Source of the DNA: Streptomyces asiaticus
Lineage (GTDB): Bacteria; Actinomycetota; Actinomycetes; Streptomycetales; Streptomycetaceae
Assembly (NCBI RefSeq): GCF_018138715.1
Contig: NZ_JAGSHX010000006.1
Location: forward strand, 6,138,001 to 6,202,000
Direction of reading: 5' to 3'
Length of the DNA: 64,000 bases
Part shown: positions 37,231 to 46,256 of the stretch, piece by piece
Position numbering within the stretch: the first letter of the stretch is position 1
How the letters are laid out: every line of letters starts with the position of its first letter
Notes under the pieces: generated by a model
The model's input: only the letters and a program-made list of their open reading frames with translations
What the model was told of the DNA's origin: nothing
Database searches by the model: none
Position numbers and translations under genes: made by a program

Positions 37231-38087
37231 CGGGTGAGGGCTCCCTCGCTGTTGCGCACGTTGCTGTCGCGCACGTCGCTGTTGCGCACGTTGTCCTCGA
37301 TCCACGTCAAGAACGCCTCGCGGTCGCGGGCGATCGGGTCCCATGCCTGGTAGAAGTCGTTGTCGCGGGTCGAGTACCCGGTGGCGTAGGAGGGGTGGGC
37401 GCCGCCGGGGACGACGGACACCGCGTCGATCACCCACGTCGGCAGGACGATCCCGCCGGGGCGTGGCGTGAGCTCCTCGACGATCTCCTCCACGGTCACC
37501 AGCACCCGGTCCGCCGCGAGCGCCGCCTCCTTCTGCACCCCGGTCAGCCCCCACATCTGCACATTGCCGGCCCGGTCGGCCTGCTGGGCGTGGATGACGG
37601 TGACGTCCGGGTTGAGCGCCGCGACGGCGGCCAACTCCTCCCCGGTGAAGGGGCAGACGACGGTGGAGACGGTGTCCGTACGGGTCGGGATGTCGCTGCC
37701 GCGATAGCCGCGCAATACGGCGAACGGCAGCTTGGAGGCGCCCGCCACATAGCGGTTCGCCATGCCCGCGTGGCTGTGCTCGTCCAGCTCCAGCGGCCGC
37801 GGCCAGCCGTTCTCGACGGCGTCACGGAAGCGGTGCAGCGAGCCCACGCCGGGGTTGCCGCCCCAGGAGAACACCAGCTTGCGGACGAGTCCGGCGCCGA
37901 TGAGCTGGTCGTAGATGACGTCCGGGGTCATCCGGGCGAGGGTGAGATCGGTGATGCCCTGACGGATGACCTCGTGCGCGGCGGCGTACGGGATCAGGTG
38001 GGTGAATCCCTCCATCGCGACGGTGTCCCCGTCGTGGACGAGGTCCGCCACGGCGTCCCTCAGGCTTCGGATGTCGGCCATCGTCAC
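37227..38087 (-). CDS. pcaI: 3-oxoadipate CoA-transferase, alpha subunit
   Basis: A 286-residue SCOT-type subunit A, first gene of the pca operon. It opens IRSLRDAVADLVHDGDTVAMEGFTHLIPYAAAHEVIRQG. The last 15 residues are a tandem NVRNSDVRDSNVRNS repeat encoded by 37255-37293, an odd extension of the family. A candidate PcaV operator lies just upstream at 38102-38121. Confidence 0.94.
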   Translation of the reverse strand: MTMADIRSLRDAVADLVHDGDTVAMEGFTHLIPYAAAHEVIRQGITDLTLARMTPDVIYDQLIGAGLVRKLVFSWGGNPGVGSLHRFRDAVENGWPRPLELDEHSHAGMANRYVAGASKLPFAVLRGYRGSDIPTRTDTVSTVVCPFTGEELAAVAALNPDVTVIHAQQADRAGNVQMWGLTGVQKEAALAADRVLVTVEEIVEELTPRPGGIVLPTWVIDAVSVVPGGAHPSYATGYSTRDNDFYQAWDPIARDREAFLTWIEDNVRNSDVRDSNVRNSEGALTR

Positions 38088-38101
38088 TCCGCGGGTTCGG
38101 G

Positions 38102-38121
38102 ATGCTCAGTGTGCTGACTAA
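38102..38121. promoter_or_regulatory. Candidate PcaV operator, pcaI side
   Basis: ATGCTCAGTGTGCTGACTAA matches about 13 of 20 positions of the stronger palindrome at 38222-38241. It ends 15 bp before the pcaI start. Confidence 0.5.
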
Positions 38122-38182
38122 TGTGGTGCCGGTTTCGCACGGTGCCATTGGGTGGTGCGCTCGTCAAGGGAGTCTAGGTCGA

Positions 38183-38200
38183 ATGTCGGCCTCTCGACAT
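38183..38200. promoter_or_regulatory. Inverted repeat in pcaI-pcaV gap
   Basis: ATGTCG-GCCTCT-CGACAT, a perfect 6-bp arm inverted repeat midway between the two divergent starts. Confidence 0.45.
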
Positions 38201-38221
38201 GGGGTCTTCCACAGGGCAGAA

Positions 38222-38241
38222 TTACTCAGTGCACGGAGTAA
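38222..38241. promoter_or_regulatory. Candidate PcaV operator, strong copy
   Basis: TTACTCAGTGCACGGAGTAA is a 20-bp palindrome with one mismatched pair. Its size suits a MarR dimer. It lies 60 bp upstream of the pcaV start. Confidence 0.65.
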
Positions 38242-38301
38242 GTGGGAGTAAGTGAGCAGCGGGGAAGCGGAAGCCGGAAGGCACGGCATGGGAGGCACGG
38301 C

Positions 38302-38742
38302 ATGGGTGGCGCGGTCGATCTGAACACGCACCCCGGGCATCTGGCCCGCCGCTTCCAGCAGGCGCACTCCCTGCTGTGGGGCGCGATGGTCTCCGAGGAG
38401 ACCACCTCGCCGCAGTTCGCGGTGGTCAACGCGCTGATCGAGAAGCCGGAGATCGACCAGCGGACGCTGAGCGAACACGTCCATCTCGACCGCTCCACCA
38501 TCGCCGACCTGGTCGCCCGGCTGGCCCGGCGCGGCCTGCTGGAGCGGGTGCGCGACCCGAACGACGGCCGCCGTAACGTCCTGCGGCTGACGGAGGAGGG
38601 CGTCCGGGTCCACCGGAAGCTGGTCACCCGGACGTCCCGGATGAACCGGGTCTTCCTGGCCCCGCTGGACGAGACGGAGCGGGAGACGCTGCTGCGGCTG
38701 ATCGCGCGGGTCGCGGACGCGGCGGAGGAGTTGCGTGCGTAG
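38302..38742 (+). CDS. pcaV: MarR-family repressor of the pca operon (PcaV-like)
   Basis: A 146-residue MarR regulator, divergent from pcaIJFHGBL as in Streptomyces coelicolor, where PcaV represses the operon and is released by protocatechuate. The N-terminal THPGHLARRFQQAHSLLW holds the Arg residues expected near the ligand. The winged helix is LSEHVHLDRSTIADLVARLARRGLLERVRDPNDGRRNVL. ATG at 38302 is chosen because GGAGG stands 6 bases upstream; the frame is open from 38242. Confidence 0.92.
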   Translation: MGGAVDLNTHPGHLARRFQQAHSLLWGAMVSEETTSPQFAVVNALIEKPEIDQRTLSEHVHLDRSTIADLVARLARRGLLERVRDPNDGRRNVLRLTEEGVRVHRKLVTRTSRMNRVFLAPLDETERETLLRLIARVADAAEELRA

Positions 38743-38876
38743 GCGCGCGGGGCGCGCAAGGGGGCGGCGCGCTGGGGTGCCGCTCCGGCCGTCGGCCGTC
38801 GGCCGCCCGACGGGCCGGGGCGAACCTCGCCCGCCACGAACTGGGTGGCTCCTAGGGGTGTCCGCAGCGTCTTGAC

Positions 38877-39254
38877 GCCTGCGGCGGGCTGCTCCCCTCC
38901 CCGCCCCTTCCCGAAACTGGGGCTCCGCCCCAGCCCCCGGGCTCCGCTCCGACCTCGAGCCCCGGGCTCTGTCCCAGCCCCCGGGCTCCGCTCCGACCTC
39001 GAGCCCCGGGCTCTGCTCCAGCCCCTGGGCTCCGCTCCGACCTCGAGCCCTGGGCTCCGCTTCAGCCCCTGGGCTCCGCTCCGACCTCGAGCCCCGGGCT
39101 CCGTCCCAGCCCCCGGGCTTCGCTCCAGCCCCTGGACCCGGGCGAAGCCCAGGCCCCGGGCCGGGGCTTCGCCCCTTCGCGTGGCATCGAGGGGGTCCGG
39201 GGGCGGAGCCCCTGGTATCGGGAAGGGGCGGGGAGGGGACAGCCCGCCGCAGGC
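38877..39254. repeat. 378-bp MITE-like repeat with internal 44-bp tandem array
   Basis: Ends 38877-38931 and 39200-39254 are inverted repeats of each other over about 50 of 55 positions, each with the core CCCCGCCCCTTCCCG. Inside, a 44-bp unit starting CAGCCCCxGGGCTCCGCTCC begins at 38931, 38975, 39019 and 39063, with a partial fifth at 39107. No gene or ORF with coding pattern is present from 38743 to 39278. Confidence 0.85.
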
Positions 39255-39278
39255 GGCGCGGTCCGCGCCGGGCGGTCC

Positions 39279-40079
39279 CTACGAGGCCGATGGCCTCGTG
39301 CCGATGATGACCGTGGCGTCCAGCTCGTCGCTTTCGGCCAGCCGTGGCTCCAGCCCGCCCTCCGCCACGATGGCCATCGCCGTGGCCGCCTGCCGTCCGC
39401 TCGTCTCGAAGAGCAGCGAGCCGCCCGGGGTCAGCCAGCCGCCCGCCCCGGCGGTCACCCGGCGCAGGACGTCCAGCCCGTCCGCGCCGCCGTCCAGCGC
39501 CACCCGCGCCTCGTGGACCCGGGCCTCCGGCGGCAGCAGCCCGACCTCCTCGGTGGGCACGTACGGGACGTTGGCCAGCAGGAGGTCCACGCGGCCGCGC
39601 AGCGCGGCGGGCAGCGGCTCGTAGAGGTCGCCCGCGTACACCGTGCCGCCCGCCGCCCCGACATTGCGCCGCGCGCAGCGCACCGCGACCGGGTCGATAT
39701 CGGCCGCGTACAGCTCCACCCCGCCCAGGGCCGAGGCCAGCGCGGCGCCCAGCGCGCCCGAGCCGCAGCACAGATCGACCACGACGGCCCCGGACCGGGC
39801 CAGCGGTACGGCCTGCTCGACCAGGAACTCGGTGCGCCGGCGCGGTACGAAGACCCCGGGGTCGATGGATATGCGAAGTCCCCGGAAATCCGCCCAGCCG
39901 AGGACGTGCTCCAGCGGCAGTCCGGCGGCGCGCCGGTCCACCATGGCGTCGATCTCGGCCGGAACGTGGCCCGCGGAAAGGATCAGCCGCGCCTCGTCCT
40001 CGGCGAACACGCACCCGGCGGCGCGGAGCCTGGTGACGACGGCGGAAAGGGTGACAAGTGAAGATGGAGAAGCCGACAT
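39279..40079 (-). CDS. PrmC-like (N5-glutamine) methyltransferase
   Basis: A 266-residue SAM-dependent methyltransferase of the HemK/PrmC type: N-terminal helical part, PLEHVLGWADFRGLRISIDPGVFVPRRRTEFLV, SAM motif VVDLCCGSGALGAALA, and the active-site NPPY motif changed to NVPY (LLANVPYVP). The variant motif and divergence suggest it is a paralog rather than the release-factor enzyme itself. It is annotated in relatives as putative protein N5-glutamine methyltransferase. Single gene, bordered by a repeat element at its 3' end. Confidence 0.85.
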   Translation of the reverse strand: MSASPSSLVTLSAVVTRLRAAGCVFAEDEARLILSAGHVPAEIDAMVDRRAAGLPLEHVLGWADFRGLRISIDPGVFVPRRRTEFLVEQAVPLARSGAVVVDLCCGSGALGAALASALGGVELYAADIDPVAVRCARRNVGAAGGTVYAGDLYEPLPAALRGRVDLLLANVPYVPTEEVGLLPPEARVHEARVALDGGADGLDVLRRVTAGAGGWLTPGGSLLFETSGRQAATAMAIVAEGGLEPRLAESDELDATVIIGTRPSAS

Positions 40080-40127
40080 GGAGCCCGGAAAACCTTTCGG
40101 GATGCCTGGGGCGCTCCCGCCGGTCGG

Positions 40128-40235
40128 CTATGCCGCGTCGTACGTCACGGCGACCGCACGGCCGTCAAGGGCGAGCACCCAGCCTGAACTGGCGTTGATG
40201 GGTCTCACCTCCTCGGTGCGTACGGGTGTGGCCAC
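40128..40235 (-). CDS. Possible 35-residue ORF
   Basis: GTG at 40235, 35 codons, encoding VATPVRTEEVRPINASSGWVL and a short hydrophilic end before TAG, 48 bp upstream of the PrmC-like gene. The composition is more protein-like than surrounding shadows, but the ribosome site is weak (GGG). It could be a leader peptide or chance. Confidence 0.25.
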   Translation of the reverse strand: MATPVRTEEVRPINASSGWVLALDGRAVAVTYDAA

Positions 40236-40263
40236 ATTACCCGATGCCTCGGCGCCGTGGCGG

Positions 40264-41442
40264 TCACGGTGCAGCCGGGGCAGCGGGTGCAGCGGGTGCA
40301 GCCGGGGCAGCCGGGGCAGTCGGGGCACGGAAGGTGCGCCGGTACGCCGACGGGGCGACCCCCGCCTCCGCCGCCAGGTGCCGCCGCAGCGAGGTGGCGG
40401 TGGCGAAGCCGACCTCGTGGGCGACTCGTTCCACCGGCAGGTCGCTGGACTCCAGCAGGTGCCGCGCCCGCCGCAGCCGCTGCTGGGTCAGCCAGCGGCC
40501 GGGGCTCAGACCGGTCTCCTCCCGGAAGCGCCGGGCGAAGGTACGGGTGCTCATCGCCGCGTGTGCGGCCAGCTCGTCCAGCGACAGCGGCAGTTCCAGC
40601 CGTTGCAGCGCCCAGTCGCGGGTCGGCCCGGTGCCGGTGTCGCCCGCGGGCGGCAGCGGCCGCTCGATGTACTGCGCCTGCCCGCCGTCCCGGTACGGCG
40701 GCACGACGCAGCAGCGGGCGACCTGGTTGGCCACCTCGCTGCCGTGGTCCCGGCGCACCAGGTGCAGGCAGACGTCGACACCGCTCGCGGCCCCGGCGGA
40801 GGTCAGCACGTCACCGTGGTCGACGAAGAGCACACCGACGTCGAGCTCGACCCGGGGGAACAGCTCCCGGAAGTGGTCGCCGAGCGCCCAGTGGGTGGTG
40901 GCCCGCCGCCCGTCCAGGAGACCGGCGGCGGCCAGCAGGAAGGCGCCGGTGCAGATGGACACCAGACGGGTGCCGGGGCGGACGCGGGACAGGGCGGCGA
41001 GGGCCTGCGGGTCCGGGGCGGCGGCCGAGGCCCGGGAGATCGCGTACGGAGGGATGACCACGGTGTCCGCCTCGGCCAGCACCTCGGGACCGTGCCCGGG
41101 GGTGACGGTCAGGTCCGCGTCGGTGCGCACGGGACGCCCGTCCGCGCTCGCGGACAGCACCTCGTAGCGGCCGCCGGCGGACCCCATGACCCGGTGCGGG
41201 ATGCCGAGTTCGAAGGGGTAGACACCGTCGAGGGCGAGGACGACGACCTTGTGGGCGTCGGGCCGGGGGTCCGGGTGCATCAGGCGGTCCAGCCCGGCGG
41301 CGCGGTCGGCGAGGTCACGGGCCCGGGAGGGCGCGGTGGGCGCGGTGGACGCGGTGGACGCGGGGCGGGTGCCGGGGGTGCCCGGAGGGCCGGGGGTGTC
41401 GAGGGCACTGGGAACGCGGCGGGCGGCAGGGACGATGCACAT
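40264..41442 (-). CDS. GlxA-family AraC-type regulator (DJ-1/PfpI + HTH)
   Basis: About 392 residues. Residues about 65-235 form the DJ-1/PfpI-like sensor domain (VVVLALDGVYPFELGIPHRVM ... RLVSICTGAFLLAAAGLLDGRRATTHW). Residues about 275-375 are the AraC double HTH (RTFARRFREETGLSPGRWLTQQRLRRARHLLE ... VGFATATSLRRHL). The C-terminus is a five-fold PAA tail from a repetitive tract at 40264-40322. ATG at 41442 lacks a good ribosome site; starts closer to the domain are possible. Divergent from a quinone-oxidoreductase gene, its likely target. Confidence 0.88.
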   Translation of the reverse strand: MCIVPAARRVPSALDTPGPPGTPGTRPASTASTAPTAPSRARDLADRAAGLDRLMHPDPRPDAHKVVVLALDGVYPFELGIPHRVMGSAGGRYEVLSASADGRPVRTDADLTVTPGHGPEVLAEADTVVIPPYAISRASAAAPDPQALAALSRVRPGTRLVSICTGAFLLAAAGLLDGRRATTHWALGDHFRELFPRVELDVGVLFVDHGDVLTSAGAASGVDVCLHLVRRDHGSEVANQVARCCVVPPYRDGGQAQYIERPLPPAGDTGTGPTRDWALQRLELPLSLDELAAHAAMSTRTFARRFREETGLSPGRWLTQQRLRRARHLLESSDLPVERVAHEVGFATATSLRRHLAAEAGVAPSAYRRTFRAPTAPAAPAAPAAPAAPAAP

Positions 41443-41512
41443 GGCTGGAATGTATCGAAGGTTGACCTTCTGGCCATGGTCCCGGGCCGGACCGTACAGC
41501 CAGGATCGGGGC

Positions 41513-42538
41513 ATGACTTCGACGGACACCCCTGAGAACCTCGCCTCCCCGGACCCGGCCGCCGCCCCGGACTCCGCGCGCCCCGCCGCCCCGGACGCCG
41601 CCCCCGTGATGCTCGCCCTGCACCAGACGGCCCTCGGCGGCCCCGAGGTCCTGCGGCTGACCGAGCTTCCGCGGCCCGCGCCCGGCCTCGGGGAGATCCT
41701 CGTCGCCGTGCACGCGGCCGGGCTCAACCCCACGGACTTCAAGCACCGCGCCATGAGTAGATTCCTGCCGCCCCCGCCGCTGACCCTCGGCTGGGACGTC
41801 TCCGGCACCGTGGTGGAGACCGGCTTCGGCGTCACCCTCTTCCAGCCCGGTGACGAGGTGTTCGGCATGCTGCCCTACCCGTACGGGGTCGGCTCCCACG
41901 CCGAGTACGTGACCGGCCCCACCCGCGCCTTCGCCGCCAAGCCCGCCGGGATCGACCACGTCCAGGCGGCCGCTCTGCCACTGGCCGCGCTCACCGCCTG
42001 GCAGGCCCTCGTCGATACCGCGGACCTCCGGGCCGGGCAGCGGGTGCTGATCCACGCCGCGGCCGGCGGTGTCGGCCATCTCGCCGTACAGATCGCCAAG
42101 GAGCGCGGCGCGCACGTCACCGGGACGGCGAGCGCTCCCAAGCACGACTTCCTGCGCGAGCTCGGCGCGGATGCCTGCGTCGACTACCGCTCCGAGGACT
42201 TCACCGACACCGACGAGCGCTACGACGTCGTCCTCGACGCCCTCGGCGGGGAGACCGCCACCCGTTCCGTGGGCGTGCTCCGCCCCGGCGGCACCCTCGT
42301 CTCCGTGCTGCCGGGCGCCGAGGACACCCGGGCCGCGGCGGAGAAGGCACAGGTCCGCGCCGTCACCCTGCTCGTCGAGCACGACCAGGCCGGGATGCGC
42401 GCCATCGCCGAACTCGTCGAGCGGGGCAGGCTCCGCGCCCACGTCTCCGGCACCTTCCCCCTCGCCGAAGGCGCCCGGGCCCATGTCCAGGGGGAGACGG
42501 GCCGCACCACGGGCAAGCTGGTCATCACCGTGCGCTGA
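41513..42538 (+). CDS. NADP-dependent quinone-oxidoreductase-like protein
   Basis: A 341-residue medium-chain dehydrogenase of the quinone reductase type, without structural-zinc cysteines. Motifs: AGLNPTDFKHR, GWDVSGTVVETG, LFQPGDEVFGML, the NADPH loop VLIHAAAGGVGHLAVQIAKERGA, and YDVVLDALGGETATRS. The first 30 residues are Ala/Pro-rich and not part of the domain. ATG at 41513 has only a GGGG run before it. It is divergent from the GlxA-type regulator across 70 bp. Confidence 0.9.
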   Translation: MTSTDTPENLASPDPAAAPDSARPAAPDAAPVMLALHQTALGGPEVLRLTELPRPAPGLGEILVAVHAAGLNPTDFKHRAMSRFLPPPPLTLGWDVSGTVVETGFGVTLFQPGDEVFGMLPYPYGVGSHAEYVTGPTRAFAAKPAGIDHVQAAALPLAALTAWQALVDTADLRAGQRVLIHAAAGGVGHLAVQIAKERGAHVTGTASAPKHDFLRELGADACVDYRSEDFTDTDERYDVVLDALGGETATRSVGVLRPGGTLVSVLPGAEDTRAAAEKAQVRAVTLLVEHDQAGMRAIAELVERGRLRAHVSGTFPLAEGARAHVQGETGRTTGKLVITVR

Positions 42539-42614
42539 GGCGGGACGGCTCGGCTCGAAAGCGGCGGACGTGGCTCAGCTCCCGAGCCTCAGCCTCAGCC
42601 CGCGAGCCTCAGCC

Positions 42615-43547
42615 TCAGCTCGCGAGCGCCTCGTACCGCACCCCCGTCAGCCGCTCGGACGCGGCCCACAGCCCCCGCCCCGCCGTGTCGCTGAGCGTCC
42701 ACTTGGCGCGGGCCGAGCGGACGGGGGCGCCGCGCCACAGCCCCTGGAGCGGCGGGCCGAAGAAGTCGTCCTGGCGTACGTCCGGCCCGGTCGCCGCGTA
42801 CAGGACGGGAAGCGTGCCCTGCTCCGGGCTCTGGGCGAAGTAGCGGTTGCCGATCTCCATGAACCGCTCCTTCGCCCGGTGGCCCTCCATCTTCGGCGCG
42901 GCGGACATGAGGTTGGTCGCGGCGTAGCCGGGGTGCGCGGCGGCCGCCACCAAGCGGACGCCCGTGGCGCGCAGCCGGTGGGCGAGCTCGTGGGTGAAGA
43001 GGAGATTGGCGGACTTGGAGCGGGCGTAGGCGACCCAACGCCGGTACCCCCGCTCCATGTTCAGGTCGCGCGGATCCACCGTCCCCAGCATGTGCATAAA
43101 GCTGGAGACGGTGACCACCCGCGCCCCCGGGCCCGCCTCCAGCAGCTTCGGCAGCAGCAGCCCGGTCAGCGCGAAGTGGCCCAGGTGGTTGACGCCGAAC
43201 TGCATCTCGAAGCCATCGGCGGTCCTGCGGTGCGGGAGGGCCATCACGCCCGCGTTGTTGATCAGCAGATCGAGCCGGTCGCCCTTGTGCTCGGCCGCGA
43301 AGGCCCGTACGGACGTCAGATCGGCGAGGTCGAGCGGCTCGACCTCCACCCGCGCACCCGGCGCCTGCGCCCGGATCCGCTCCGCGGCCTCGGCTCCACG
43401 CTGCTCGCTGCGGCACCCGAGCACCACCCGCGCACCGCGGCGCGCCAACTCCCGGGCGGTGACGAAGCCGAGCCCGCTGTTGGCGCCGGTCACGACGGCG
43501 GTGCGGCCGGTCTGATCGGGGATGTCGCTCGCGGTCCAGCCCTTCAT
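42615..43547 (-). CDS. Short-chain dehydrogenase/reductase (retinol-dehydrogenase-like)
   Basis: A 310-residue classical SDR. NAD(P) motif TGANSGLG at residues 20-27, NNAG at about 92-95, the VTVSS serine and the YARSKSAN Tyr/Lys pair. Substrate unknown. The start at 43547 has GAAGGAG 6 bases upstream. The leader 43560-43615 contains a degenerate GCGTCTGTC tandem repeat. Confidence 0.9.
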   Translation of the reverse strand: MKGWTASDIPDQTGRTAVVTGANSGLGFVTARELARRGARVVLGCRSEQRGAEAAERIRAQAPGARVEVEPLDLADLTSVRAFAAEHKGDRLDLLINNAGVMALPHRRTADGFEMQFGVNHLGHFALTGLLLPKLLEAGPGARVVTVSSFMHMLGTVDPRDLNMERGYRRWVAYARSKSANLLFTHELAHRLRATGVRLVAAAAHPGYAATNLMSAAPKMEGHRAKERFMEIGNRYFAQSPEQGTLPVLYAATGPDVRQDDFFGPPLQGLWRGAPVRSARAKWTLSDTAGRGLWAASERLTGVRYEALAS

Positions 43548-43654
43548 CACGCGCTCCTTCGCGGTCTGTCGCGTCTGTCGCGTCTGCCTGCCGCGTCTGC
43601 CGTGTCTGTCGCGGCCTGCGCTACGCGCCGGTAGCCCCTGTGTCCGGCGACAGC

Positions 43655-44452
43655 CTAAGGGCGGGGTGATGAAGGTGCGAGTCCGCCGAGCCATGTACGG
43701 GCGACGTCTTCCAGTGACCCGAGCAGCGGGTTGGGGTCGTCAGCGCGCGTGACGAGCACGACCTCGCAGGGATCGATGTCGATGACGGGCACCAGGGCGA
43801 TGTCCTCGCGCACGGCGGCGCGTCGATCGCCGGCCGGGAAGATCGCGACACAGTGGCCGGTGGCGATGAGTTCCAGCTTGTCCTCGTAGCTGTCGTCCAT
43901 CGCGGGCGGGGGTGGTGCCGGGCGGTCGCCGACGGGCTTGGGCGTGCTCCAGACAACCGGAGTGCTGGCGCAGGCCACCAGTTCCTCGTCCGACAGAGCC
44001 CGCAGGCTGACGGTCTTCTCGTTCGCCAGATGATGACTCGCCGATGTGACGAGTACCCGCGACTCCTCATGGAGCTTGGTCACCCGGAAGCCGTCCGTGG
44101 GCAAGGGCAGGGGCCTGTACGCGACGAGGGCGTCGACCCGCCCTTCGGCGAGGGCGCGCGTGTCCCGCCAGTCGAGGTGCCGGGTGCGGACCTGGCCGTC
44201 GGGGTGCCGGCGGCGCAGTTCCTGCACACAGGCGGTGATGACCAGTCCTTCGGCACAGCCGACGGTGATGGTACGGGGCTGGACGGCGGCTCTGGCCGTG
44301 CGGGCGGCTTGCTCGGCCTCCTGGAGCAGTATCCGGGCCCTGGGAAGGAAGGCCTGACCGGCGTCGGTGAGGCTGCTGCCCTGCGGCGAGCGGTCGAAGA
44401 GCCGGACACCGAGCTGAGCCTCCAGCCGCTGGATCTGGCGGCTCAGCGACGG
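43655..44452 (-). pseudogene. LysR-family regulator, 5' end deleted
   Basis: From 44452 the minus strand reads PSLSRQIQRLEAQLGVRLFD, the second half of a LysR helix-turn-helix, then a full substrate-binding domain (TITVGCAEGLVITACVQELRRRH ...) to a stop at 43655. About the first 30 residues, including the start codon, are missing, and a TGA lies just beyond the break. An internal ATG at 44227 would give a ligand domain without DNA binding. It abuts an SDR gene that is also missing its start. Confidence 0.85.
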
Positions 44453-45000
44453 ACATCAAGGCGCTGGCCGACACGGTCCAGGAGCGGTTCGGCGCGGTGG
44501 ACGCGCTGTTCGTCAACGCCGGTGTCACCGCGTCCGCGCCGTTCGACTCGACGACGGAGGAGATGTACGACGCGCTGTTCGGCATCAACGCCAAGGGCCC
44601 GTACTTCACGGTGCAGGCGTTGGCGCCGCTGTTGCGCGAGGGAAGCGGCGTGGTCCTCACCACGTCGGTGGTGAACGTCCTGGGCCTCGACGCGCTCAGT
44701 GTCTACTCGGCGAGCAAGGCGGCCCTGCGGTCGATGACGCGCACCCTGGCCCGCGAGCTGCTGCCGCGCAAGGTGCGCGTCAATGCCGTGAGCCCCGGAC
44801 CGATCGACTCGGGCATCCTGGACCGCTCCTTGCCCGCCGACGTCGTCGAGACGATGAAGGACACCTACCGGAGCACCAACCCGATGCAGCGGCTGGGGGC
44901 GTCCGAGGAAGTGGCCGCCGCGGTGGCGTACTTGGCGTTCGGTGCGACCTTCTCGACGGGAACGGAGTTTCCTGTCGACGGAGGGGCTTCGCAACTCTAG
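44449..45000 (+). pseudogene. Short-chain dehydrogenase, 5' end deleted
   Basis: From 44452 the plus strand reads DIKALADTVQERFGAVDALFVNAG and continues through TTSVVNVLG, YSASKAAL and VNAVSPGPIDSG to TAG at 45000. The roughly 60 N-terminal residues with the NAD(P) TGxxxGIG motif and the start codon are absent. An internal GTG/ATG start is possible but would lack the cofactor site. It is head to head with the truncated LysR gene. Confidence 0.85.
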
Positions 45001-45351
45001 GCGGGCGGCCAGGCTGCTCGGCTCGGCCGGGTGCGGCGCCGTCTCGCGCCTTCGGCGCGATTGAGCAGCGGGGCAGGGGGTGGGGGCGCGGTGCCGTCGC
45101 CGTCCTCCGGCCGCTGGTGGCCGGGCGGGTGGCGGCTTCCGTACTCGGCGGCCGGGGTCCCGCCGGACTGCGGGCGGTGGGACGATATTCCGGTGGGCGC
45201 GATGTGGGGCTACGCCCGGAGGTGTTTCGGTGGTCCGACGCCGCACTCGATCCCGTCCCTCCCGGTACCCCTCCGGAAAATGCTTGATCTGACGCAACTA
45301 ATGCATCAAGTGATTTCTGGTGGCGGAGCCGCGGCGGCTTGAGTGGAGCCG
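45001..45351. other. Intergenic region with one hairpin
   Basis: No gene seen. TCGCGCC-TTC-GGCGCGA (45044-45060) is a compact hairpin after the broken SDR and may be its terminator. CTTGAT (45283-45288) and ATCAAG (45305-45310) form a loose inverted repeat near the end. Confidence 0.5.
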
Positions 45352-46212
45352 TCATGGCTGAGCCGCGTGGACGTGAGTCGCGAGCAGGTCACGCAGGCTC
45401 GCCGCGTAGGCGGACGGGTGGCTGGTGTTGCCGTTGTGGCCGCCGGGCAGTTCCACGACGTCGGTGCCGAGCGCGTCCGCGAGGGCGTAGGCGCAGCGGC
45501 GGTCGAAGACGCCCTTGGGGGTGGTGCGGCCGACGGCGGGGACGATGCGGGTGGGCGTGGCCGCGAGGGCGGCCGTGTCGAGGGTGTCTTCGAGCACCGC
45601 GGTGAAGTCGTGACGGATGAAGTAGTCGAAGTTGGCGCGGCGCAGGTCGTTGAGCGGCTGCGGGGTCGGACCGGGTTCGGCGTCGCGTCCGCTGGTGTCG
45701 ATGCCGAGGACGCGGGCGATCTCCGGGAGGGTCGCGGCGAGGCCGGAACGTGCGTAGAGCCGCCGCAGGTCGGCGAGTTCGTGTTCATGGTGAGCCCGTT
45801 CGGCGGCGGGCAGCAGCCGGGGTGCGACGGGCTCGTGGGCGATCAGCGTGTGGATCCGGTCCGGGTGCCGCACCGCGAGGTGCAGGCCGATGACGGCGCC
45901 GAGGCTGCATCCGAGCATGGCGGCCGGTTCGGATGCCACCGTCGCGAGCAGGAGTGCCGCGTCGTCCGCGTGCTCGGCGAGCGTCGCCCCGCGTGACGGG
46001 TCGTCGAGTCGGCTCCGGGACAGGCCCCGCCGGTCGTAGGTGATCACCGTGTGCGTGTCCGCGAGGTGCGCGACGAGGTCGACAGTGCGGTCGGCGTCCC
46101 CCTCGCCGCTCTGCCCGATGACCAAGGTGGGTCCGTGCCCGCGCAGTTGGTAGTGGAGTGTGGCTCCGGGCGCGCGGACGGTGCCGGTGTGCGTGGTTTC
46201 GTCGTTCGTCAT
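45352..46212 (-). CDS. Alpha/beta hydrolase
   Basis: A 286-residue alpha/beta hydrolase fold enzyme. VITYDRRGLSRS, nucleophile elbow GCSLGA (about residues 113-118), and the late His in PGGHNGNTSHP are visible. The reaction is unknown; the closest styles are esterases and haloperoxidase-like hydrolases. ATG at 46212 follows GGGGGAG. Divergent from a MarR gene, with a 21-bp-arm palindrome between them, so it is probably the MarR target. Confidence 0.88.
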   Translation of the reverse strand: MTNDETTHTGTVRAPGATLHYQLRGHGPTLVIGQSGEGDADRTVDLVAHLADTHTVITYDRRGLSRSRLDDPSRGATLAEHADDAALLLATVASEPAAMLGCSLGAVIGLHLAVRHPDRIHTLIAHEPVAPRLLPAAERAHHEHELADLRRLYARSGLAATLPEIARVLGIDTSGRDAEPGPTPQPLNDLRRANFDYFIRHDFTAVLEDTLDTAALAATPTRIVPAVGRTTPKGVFDRRCAYALADALGTDVVELPGGHNGNTSHPSAYAASLRDLLATHVHAAQP

Positions 46213-46256
46213 GGGCTCCCCCTCGTCTCGGTCGTTGACGGCCACGCGTCACGCTA

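Noticed and set aside
38931..39140. Regular 44-bp repeats considered as a CRISPR array
   Set aside because: The copies are directly adjacent with no unique spacers, and no cas genes are near.
45283..45310. CTTGAT...ATCAAG inverted repeat
   Set aside because: Arms are only 6 bp with a 16-bp spacer and no regulator is adjacent; too weak to call.
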